Source of the DNA: Thermoplasmata archaeon
GTDB lineage: Archaea > Thermoplasmatota > Thermoplasmata > Thermoplasmatales > Thermoplasmataceae
DNA: 5,171 bases
Direction: 5' to 3'
Assembly (NCBI GenBank): GCA_021850745.1
Contig: JAJZKX010000161.1
Location: 1-5,171 of the forward strand
Each line of letters opens with the position of its first letter. The first letter of the stretch is position 1. The notes under the pieces are model-generated. The model saw nothing but the letters and a program-made list of their open reading frames with translations. It ran no database searches and was not told where the DNA came from. Below, one piece after another: positions 1-4,060 of this stretch. The translations under genes were made by a program, and so were the position numbers.

Positions 1-359
1 CCTGATCTTATTATCTCTTTTGGAAGAAATGTTGCATGATGTCCTCCTGCCACTAACACTGTGTTCGGAGATCTACTTTTAATTTCTCTTGCTATATAAC
101 CGGCATTGTTGTGAGCTGCAGTCGCATGAAGTGTAATTCCCACCAGATCAGGATTGAATTCAAGAGCCTGTTCAATTACTTCGTCGAGGGATAAATTTTC
201 TCCCTCCATGTCAATTATTTTAACCTTGCTGTCGGGGATCCTCTGTATTTCTCCTGCAAGAGCCAGAAGGCCCAAAGGGGAAGGAAGAAAGCCCCATTTT
301 GAAAGGTAGGCGCTACCAGTTCTATTGCTGGGCCTTATAAACAAAGCTTTAAGTGCCAT
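1..359 (-). CDS. B12-binding domain protein, probably radical SAM (5' part only)
   Basis: This is the N-terminal 119 residues of a protein that runs off the left edge. The ATG at 359 opens MALKALFIRPSNRTGSAYLS. The segment has the Rossmann-like pattern of the cobalamin-binding domain found before the catalytic core of BchE-like radical SAM enzymes. A PSPLGLLALAGEI segment lies at residues 27-39, a strand ending in Asp (KIIDMEGEN) at 47-55, NPDLVGITLHAT at 69-80, and the typical VAGGHHATFLP at 103-113. The DxHxxG cobalamin-ligating motif of methionine-synthase-type domains is absent (DMEGEN at that place), which is common in the radical SAM class. The radical SAM CxxxCxxC motif would lie outside the window, so the catalytic type and substrate are unknown. 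The start is supported by a TATA-like box about 22 bases upstream, implying a leaderless mRNA. It is divergent from rmuC. Family call fairly sure, function unknown. Confidence 0.75.
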   Translation of the reverse strand, partial: MALKALFIRPSNRTGSAYLSKWGFLPSPLGLLALAGEIQRIPDSKVKIIDMEGENLSLDEVIEQALEFNPDLVGITLHATAAHNNAGYIAREIKSRSPNTVLVAGGHHATFLPKEIIRS

Positions 360-375
360 GTATACAAATCAAATT

Positions 376-387
376 TATTTAAATATA
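376..387 (-). promoter_or_regulatory. TATA box of the B12-binding protein gene
   Basis: On the minus strand the sequence reads GTATATTTAAATA. The TATTTAAA core is centred near 381, about 22 bases before the ATG at 359. Archaeal transcription starts about 22-27 bases downstream of the box centre, so the mRNA would begin at or next to the ATG. There is no Shine-Dalgarno in the short gap, which agrees with leaderless translation. Confidence 0.55.
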
Positions 388-481
388 CTTAATGTCTAAA
401 ATATTAATACATAAACTATTAATAAAATAATTAAAAAATAAAAACTTGGTCTATATCTTATTCAGCAGGTCTCTTTATGCA

Positions 482-541
482 TTGAATAATGATCAGGGTA
501 AAAGTGCAAATCGCAAATTAATGGCTTGCATCATTATTTAA
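482..541. repeat. 60-base imperfect inverted repeat between divergent genes
   Basis: Arms TTGAATAATGAT (482-493) and ATCATTATTTAA (530-541) are complementary at 11 of 12 positions, including a perfect 9-base core (485-493 with 530-538). They enclose 36 bases that contain the tandem near-repeat GCAAATC/GCAAATT (506-518). The element sits mid-gap, away from the two start-proximal TATA boxes. It could be an operator, a small RNA gene or the remains of a mobile element. No reading frame longer than about 13 codons was found in it. The pattern is real, but in such AT-rich DNA chance is a serious alternative. Confidence 0.4.
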
Positions 542-608
542 AATATTCTATAAAAACTGATATACAAAATCTACTTTATTCCTCTTAGCTGTGAAAAAAG
601 TAATGTAA

Positions 609-622
609 AGGCTTTATAGCCT
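609..622 (+). promoter_or_regulatory. rmuC TATA box inside a 14-base palindrome
   Basis: The sequence AGGCTTTATAGCCT is a perfect 5-base inverted repeat (AGGCT/AGCCT) around a TTAT centre. The CTTTATA box within it is centred at 615, 27 bases before the rmuC ATG. That fits a start of transcription at or next to the ATG, with no Shine-Dalgarno between. A palindrome coinciding exactly with the TATA box suggests that a dimeric repressor could block TBP binding, but no such protein can be named from this window. Confidence 0.5.
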
Positions 623-641
623 GCAAACATCCATACATTAT

Positions 642-1871
642 ATGGCAGTCATCGAATATCTGGCCATCGGTCTTATTGCGGGAATTATCATTGGTTTTGT
701 TGTTGCTTCCCTGATATTCAGGAAGTTATTTTCCCCCAATTCAGAAAGAAGCAGGGACACCATTAAATCAATTGCCGCAGATGTAATACAGAGTACTTTC
801 TCCACTCTCACAGACCAGTCAAAAATGCAACTTGAGTCAATTGCCAGTGCCAGCGAATTAAAGCTCGACACAAAGAAGGCAGAAATTGAAGGCATTATCA
901 GGCCTCTTAATGAAACTCTTGCAAAATACCAGGAACAGGTCATTGCCATGACCGGAACAGTGAAAAGTGATTATGGAACAATCAAGGAATCAGTTACTCA
1001 ACTTATGAATGCCCAGAAGGATATGATGTCAGTAACATCCGAACTGAACTCCGCCCTTAAGAACAACCAGCAGAGGGGCAGATGGGGAGAACTGCAGTTG
1101 AGGAGGATTGCCGAGATCTCAGGAATGTCGGATTACTGTGATTTCAGCATGCAGGAATCCCTGGCGGACGGTGAAGAGAGGGTAAGGCCGGACATGATTG
1201 TAAAACTGCCTGGAAACCGCAGCATAATCGTTGATGCCAAAACTCCTGTATCGCAGTATATGAAAGCGTTGGAAGCGCCAACAGAGGATGAAAGGAAGGA
1301 GATAATGAAAACATATGCAACCCAGATCAAGGAAACGGTTAGGGCTCTGTCTGCAAAATCATACCAGGAAAAGTTTCCGGACAGTGTAGAATTCGTGGTT
1401 ATGTTCCTGCCTGGAGAGGCATTTTTTTCAGCGGCTATGGAGGCAGATCATGATCTTATTGAATATTCAGTATCCCGGAAAGTCATACTCGCCTCTCCCA
1501 TAATTCTCATATCTCTGCTTAAAAGTGCAGCAATGGGGTGGCAGGAATACAGGATCGACAGGAACAGGGAAGAGATAGCAACTCTTGGCAAGGAACTTTA
1601 TACAAGAATTGGTAAACTCGTGGAGGTTTTCTCCACACTGGGTAAGAGCCTTAACAAATCAGTGAAGGATTACAACAGTCTCGTATCAACGCTTGAATCT
1701 AGGGTGCTGGTTACGGCAAGGAAGATGTCAGATCTTGGGGTAGGTGAGGGTAAGTATGTTGAAGCACCGGACAAAATAGAGTTTGGTGCAAACGATCCCA
1801 AATCAGTTACGAAGAATAAAATGAAAGTTGATAACGAAGACTTAAACCAGGAAAATGATAATTTAGCATAA
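642..1871 (+). CDS. rmuC: RmuC family protein, membrane-anchored
   Basis: This is a 409-residue member of the RmuC family, named for the E. coli protein that limits recombination at short inverted repeats. A hydrophobic N-terminal helix (about residues 4-26, followed by RKLF) predicts a single membrane anchor. A charged, heptad-rich segment at about 32-140 suggests a coiled coil. The family core follows: GRWGELQLRRIAEISGM at 146-162, RPDMIVKLPGNRSIIVDAKTP at 182-202, VVMFLPGEAFFSAAME at 252-267, and SPIILISLLKSAAMGWQEYRIDRNREEI at 285-312. D184 and the D198-A-K200 triad match a PD-(D/E)XK nuclease-like site; nuclease activity is inferred for the family, not shown here. A charged tail (about 370-409) is variable. 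Length is somewhat below the roughly 475 residues of E. coli RmuC. The ATG at 642 is chosen because it starts directly at the membrane helix and lies 27 bases after a TATA box. It stands alone, with a divergent gene upstream and a convergent one downstream. Confidence 0.93.
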   Translation: MAVIEYLAIGLIAGIIIGFVVASLIFRKLFSPNSERSRDTIKSIAADVIQSTFSTLTDQSKMQLESIASASELKLDTKKAEIEGIIRPLNETLAKYQEQVIAMTGTVKSDYGTIKESVTQLMNAQKDMMSVTSELNSALKNNQQRGRWGELQLRRIAEISGMSDYCDFSMQESLADGEERVRPDMIVKLPGNRSIIVDAKTPVSQYMKALEAPTEDERKEIMKTYATQIKETVRALSAKSYQEKFPDSVEFVVMFLPGEAFFSAAMEADHDLIEYSVSRKVILASPIILISLLKSAAMGWQEYRIDRNREEIATLGKELYTRIGKLVEVFSTLGKSLNKSVKDYNSLVSTLESRVLVTARKMSDLGVGEGKYVEAPDKIEFGANDPKSVTKNKMKVDNEDLNQENDNLA

Positions 1872-1894
1872 TTTTAAAATAATAATAGGCTGTT

Positions 1895-1918
1895 GAATAA
1901 AAAAATTGAGTATTATTC
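1895..1918 (-). terminator. Poly-T tract and weak hairpin after speD
   Basis: On the minus strand, about 15 bases after the speD stop, there is a run of seven T (1905-1899). It lies inside a weak inverted repeat, TTATTC (1913-1918) with GAATAA (1895-1900). Archaeal RNA polymerase terminates mainly at U-rich tracts, so this is the likely end of the speD transcript. The plus strand here lacks a comparable T run, so the rmuC terminator is not clear in this 49-base convergent gap. Confidence 0.4.
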
Positions 1919-1920
1919 AC

Positions 1921-2319
1921 TCAAGGAACGAGCACATGCTGAGGTTTTATTGCCTTGACCTCTTCCTTGATGGAAACTCCTCTTTTAAGCCTCTTTGTGT
2001 CTACGGCTGTGGGTTTCAGTCTGTCAAGGATATACGCAAATGCTACTTCAGCGCTTTTGGGATCACCGCACGTATAGATATCAAGGGTCACCAGTCCATG
2101 CTCCGGCCATGTGTGAAAAGACAGATGAGACTCAGCTAAAAGTACAATTCCGCTTGCACCTTTCGGCTGAAACTGGTAATAATCCGAAGATATCTTCGTC
2201 AGCTTTCCTTCCTTTACTGCTCCTTCTATTATGGGGAATAGTCTCTCAGCTTCGGATATTGCATCCGGATCCACGCCATAAAGATCTGCCAAGATTTGTA
2301 CTCCCACGGCCACTTTCAT
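1921..2319 (-). CDS. speD: SpeD family pyruvoyl-dependent decarboxylase (S-adenosylmethionine decarboxylase)
   Basis: This 132-residue protein has the length of class 1B SpeD proenzymes (about 120-130). S-adenosylmethionine decarboxylase supplies decarboxylated AdoMet for spermidine synthesis. The proenzyme cleaves itself between Glu and Ser to make a pyruvoyl cofactor. The hallmark LLAESHLSFHTWPEHG lies at residues 60-75: cleavage is expected at E63/S64, giving a short beta chain (1-63) and an alpha chain from the pyruvoyl residue. H69 (processing) and C84 (in DIYTCGD, proton donor) match the known catalytic set. The N-terminus VGVQILADLYGVDP is also typical. The ATG at 2319 is preceded by GGAGGA at 2327-2322, leaving only about 2-3 bases before the start, which is tight. 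A TATA box near 2380 implies a leader of roughly 35 bases. No speE or agmatine gene is in the window. Some SpeD homologues decarboxylate arginine or ornithine instead, so the substrate is likely but not certain. Confidence 0.92.
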   Translation of the reverse strand: MKVAVGVQILADLYGVDPDAISEAERLFPIIEGAVKEGKLTKISSDYYQFQPKGASGIVLLAESHLSFHTWPEHGLVTLDIYTCGDPKSAEVAFAYILDRLKPTAVDTKRLKRGVSIKEEVKAIKPQHVLVP

Positions 2320-2321
2320 CG

Positions 2322-2327
2322 TCCTCC
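2322..2327 (-). promoter_or_regulatory. Shine-Dalgarno of speD with short spacing
   Basis: The minus strand reads GGAGGACGATG. GGAGG is complementary to the conserved end of archaeal 16S rRNA, but only three bases separate it from the ATG (two after GGAGGA). A second, weaker GAGGTG lies at 2341-2336, about 16 bases from the ATG. An ATG at 2329 overlaps this site but is out of frame with speD. speD therefore appears to have a leadered mRNA, unlike rmuC and lipB. Confidence 0.55.
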
Positions 2328-2372
2328 ATCTTTTACACCTCTATGTTTTGCTAAAGATGGTATTAAAATGTT

Positions 2373-2388
2373 ATATTTAAATATTTAA
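2373..2388 (-). promoter_or_regulatory. speD TATA box, palindromic
   Basis: The stretch ATATTTAAATATTTAA holds two overlapping perfect palindromes, ATATTTAAATAT (2373-2384) and TTAAATATTTAA (2377-2388). It is centred about 60 bases before the speD ATG. Transcription on the minus strand would start near 2354, giving a leader of about 35 bases that contains the Shine-Dalgarno. Because the box is symmetric it gives little direction by itself; orientation is inferred from the gene. Confidence 0.5.
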
Positions 2389-2422
2389 CAATCGGTTGGG
2401 GAATTAATAAAATATTGACATC

Positions 2423-2437
2423 TCCATAATATATGGA
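2423..2437. repeat. Short perfect inverted repeat between speD and the regulator gene
   Basis: TCCATA (2423-2428) and TATGGA (2432-2437) are perfect inverse complements with a three-base centre. The site lies upstream of the speD TATA box on the minus strand and downstream of the regulator gene. It could be an operator for speD or a small hairpin. It is short enough to occur by chance. Confidence 0.3.
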
Positions 2438-2505
2438 AGTCCTAATGAACCATATAAATATTTAAGAAAATATGTAAATAATTATATATTTATGTACCTT
2501 AGTAT

Positions 2506-3273
2506 TTAAATATAGTTGATTTTTAGTTCAGTTTTCGGGTTTTTCCTCTGAAGTTCTCTCAGGGTCTGAAGAGTAAAATGAAACCTTCGGTCCGAAATGA
2601 TTACATGTGTGGAAATCCCGCGGTTTGAGGCTTCAAATGCTGATTCTAGAGGCGCAAATTGAAGTTCGGGTACGATGCTCATCTTCTTTGCAACTATCAA
2701 TGCTTCCTCACCCAGAACTCCAAGGATTCCGGATGGGTGTGATTTCAGAAAATTTCCAACCTTCTCTATTATCCCTTTCATTTCAATAATATTTTCTACG
2801 TCAGGAATAACAATAATGCTGACTGTCCCAAGCTGCATGTTTATTATTCCCTTGACCTGGGATATACCGGCTATTTCGCCTGCTTGAGTTTTTTTCATGA
2901 CTGTGCCCGAAGCCCCTTCCGACTTCTCCAAAGTTGCATAAAGGTACCCATTATTCATTTTAAGCCACACTATGTCGCCTTCTTTCAGGTCCTCCATGGC
3001 TATGGCCTCCCAGACAAGGACATTATCAAGCTTAAACATGCTTTCCATTACAAAATCTCTGAAACTGCTCAGGCCGGAATAAAGGAAATCAAAGCCTTTT
3101 TCAGTGATCTTTCCATTTGTGTCAATGAGATCTTTCTCTTTCATTATTTTAGTGTGGTACTGTACACCCTGAATTGTTATACCTATTTTTCTGGATATTT
3201 CAGAGGGTTTTTCATTTCCGTCAAATATTTCAGTAAGAATCATTATTTGTGTAAGGCTGGTCTGATCAAGCAT
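2506..3273 (-). CDS. Winged-helix transcriptional regulator with uncharacterised C-terminal domain
   Basis: This 255-residue soluble protein begins with a winged helix-turn-helix (about residues 5-66). KPSEISRKIGIT (22-33) is the first helix-turn, TIQGVQYHTKIMKEKDLI (33-50) the recognition helix and its follower, and TNGKITEKGFDFL (52-64) the wing. After a linker helix (about 67-85), a beta-rich region follows: AIAMEDLKEGDIVWLKMNNGYLYATLE (90-116), then GEIAGISQVKGIINMQLGTVSIIVIPDVEN (132-161). An alpha/beta C-terminal part holds HPSGILGVLGEEALIVAKK (179-197). I recognise this layout from predicted archaeal transcriptional regulators of unknown ligand; I cannot give a characterised name. The C-terminal domain may sense a metabolite. 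The ATG at 3273 is the only ATG before an upstream in-frame stop, and a TATA box at 3304-3312 fits a leader of roughly 9 bases. It is divergent from lipB across 118 bases, so self-regulation and control of lipB are plausible but unproven. Confidence 0.8.
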   Translation of the reverse strand: MLDQTSLTQIMILTEIFDGNEKPSEISRKIGITIQGVQYHTKIMKEKDLIDTNGKITEKGFDFLYSGLSSFRDFVMESMFKLDNVLVWEAIAMEDLKEGDIVWLKMNNGYLYATLEKSEGASGTVMKKTQAGEIAGISQVKGIINMQLGTVSIIVIPDVENIIEMKGIIEKVGNFLKSHPSGILGVLGEEALIVAKKMSIVPELQFAPLESAFEASNRGISTHVIISDRRFHFTLQTLRELQRKNPKTELKINYI

Positions 3274-3277
3274 ACGA

Positions 3278-3335
3278 ATTACACTGGTATGATATTAATT
3301 CCGTATTTATAAGCCATCTTCCATGTTAGTGTTAT
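3278..3335. promoter_or_regulatory. Candidate operator dyad around the regulator promoter
   Basis: ATTACACT (3278-3285) and AGTGTTAT (3328-3335) are inverse complements at 7 of 8 positions. ATG (3289-3291) and CAT (3322-3324) continue the same symmetry. The dyad centre, 3306.5, falls within the TATA box of the regulator gene, so one half-site covers the predicted transcription start and the other lies upstream. This is the layout expected for autorepression, but half-sites about 50 bases apart are also weak evidence on their own. Confidence 0.3.
3304..3312 (-). promoter_or_regulatory. TATA box of the winged-helix regulator gene
   Basis: The minus strand reads TTATAAATA, centred at 3308 and about 35 bases before the ATG at 3273. 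This predicts transcription from about 3282 and a leader of roughly 9 bases. No Shine-Dalgarno fits in it. A weaker AT-rich stretch at 3292-3299 could serve a leaderless start. Confidence 0.5.
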
Positions 3336-3363
3336 CTTTGTCTACAAGATTCATACAATCTAA

Positions 3364-3371
3364 CTTTAATA
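3364..3371 (+). promoter_or_regulatory. TATA box of lipB
   Basis: CTTTAATA is centred at 3368, 24 bases before the ATG at 3392, so the transcript should begin at or next to that ATG. No Shine-Dalgarno lies between. The box falls inside the longer open frame that begins at 3323, which argues that the frame's first 23 codons are not translated. Confidence 0.5.
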
Positions 3372-3391
3372 GTCTTTTACGATTCTCAATA

Positions 3392-4060
3392 ATGATTCTC
3401 GACCTGGGTAAAATGGATTATACAGAAACACTGGTCTTCCAGAGAAAATTGAACCATCTGCGTAACGAAGGAAGAATAGAAGACTGTATGATTGTTGTTG
3501 AACACCCTGATGTTTACACTGCCGGAATTCACTGGATCCCGGGTCCGGAAACAGACGGCCTGGACGTGATCAGGGTTGAGAGGGGTGGATCAATAACTTA
3601 TCACGGGCCAGGACAGCTTGTTACTTATTATGTGGTAAACCTGAAAGAACGTAACATCAACGTTCTCAACCTCATTAATAAAATCCAGGAATGCAGCATA
3701 GAATTGCTTTCCACCTGGGGCATATCTGCAGACCCGCGTCTGGGAAAAGAGACCGGTATATGGGCAGGAAAAAGGAAGATTGCGTCCATTGGGCTTGCTG
3801 TCAGGGGATTTTCCACCCTTCATGGCTGTGCACTGAACGTGTCTACAGATCTTTCAAAATTCAACAGAATTCACCCATGTGATTTCAACCCGGAAATTAT
3901 GACGTCTATGCAACAGATCATCGGAAAGCCCCTGGATATTGAAAAAATAAAGGGGCAGTATATTGATTTAGCCCTGGAAAAACTGGACTTGGGTGAAATT
4001 TTAAAAAATAAGGGTGATCTGGAAAACCTTAATGTGCTATTGTCTGAGACTGTTCTCTGA
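3392..4060 (+). CDS. lipB: Octanoyl-[acyl carrier protein]:protein N-octanoyltransferase LipB (lipoate biosynthesis)
   Basis: LipB moves an octanoyl group to the lipoyl domains of 2-oxoacid dehydrogenases or glycine-cleavage H protein, where LipA then inserts sulfur. The 222 residues match the usual 210-230. Motifs in order: VVEHPDVYTAGIH (35-47), RGGSITYHGPGQLVTYYVVNL (64-84) with the H71-GPGQ signature, TGIWAGKRKIASIGLAVR (121-138) with catalytic K129, and NRIHPCDF (158-165) with catalytic C163. The Lys-Cys spacing of 34 equals that of the E. coli and M. tuberculosis enzymes. The usual Gly after the catalytic Cys (PCG) is Asp here. An open frame extends upstream to an ATG at 3323, but homology begins with MILDLGKMDYTE, and a TATA box lies 24 bases before the ATG at 3392. 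That start is therefore chosen, implying a leaderless mRNA. No lipA or H-protein gene is visible. The last 32 bases overlap the convergent dehydrogenase gene. Confidence 0.93.
   Translation: MILDLGKMDYTETLVFQRKLNHLRNEGRIEDCMIVVEHPDVYTAGIHWIPGPETDGLDVIRVERGGSITYHGPGQLVTYYVVNLKERNINVLNLINKIQECSIELLSTWGISADPRLGKETGIWAGKRKIASIGLAVRGFSTLHGCALNVSTDLSKFNRIHPCDFNPEIMTSMQQIIGKPLDIEKIKGQYIDLALEKLDLGEILKNKGDLENLNVLLSETVL
4003..4008 (-). terminator. Poly-T tract after the aldehyde dehydrogenase gene
   Basis: On the minus strand, about 21 bases after the dehydrogenase stop, there is a T6 run in TATTTTTTAAAATTT. It is the first good U-rich tract for that transcript and lies inside lipB, antisense to its codons near residues 204-206. 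No comparable T run follows the lipB stop on the plus strand for more than 100 bases. Confidence 0.35.

Noticed and set aside
493..534. Standard C/D box guide RNA on the minus strand
   Set aside because: There is one C-like and one D-like box but no internal C'/D' pair, the spacing is short, and the terminal stem competes with the C box. Kept only as a speculative finding, not annotated as an RNA.
638..949. Open frame antisense to the start of rmuC
   Set aside because: It lies opposite the membrane helix and coiled-coil codons of a clear RmuC gene, has no recognisable motif and no promoter of its own.
1906..2354. Plus-strand open frames opposite speD
   Set aside because: They overlap a full-length SpeD with all catalytic residues and show no family features.
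2433..2465. Ten-codon open frame starting MEVLMNH on the plus strand
   Set aside because: Far too short, has no ribosome binding site, and sits in AT-rich DNA where such frames arise by chance.
2884..3312. 142-residue plus-strand open frame opposite the regulator gene
   Set aside because: Its sequence is a low-information shadow of the regulator codons, rich in Phe and Tyr, while the minus-strand protein has a coherent winged helix and domain structure.
3323..3391. Longer N-terminus for LipB starting at the ATG at 3323
   Set aside because: The extra 23 residues do not resemble LipB, which begins with the MILDLGKMDY-type segment, and a TATA box at 3364-3371 lies inside the extension.
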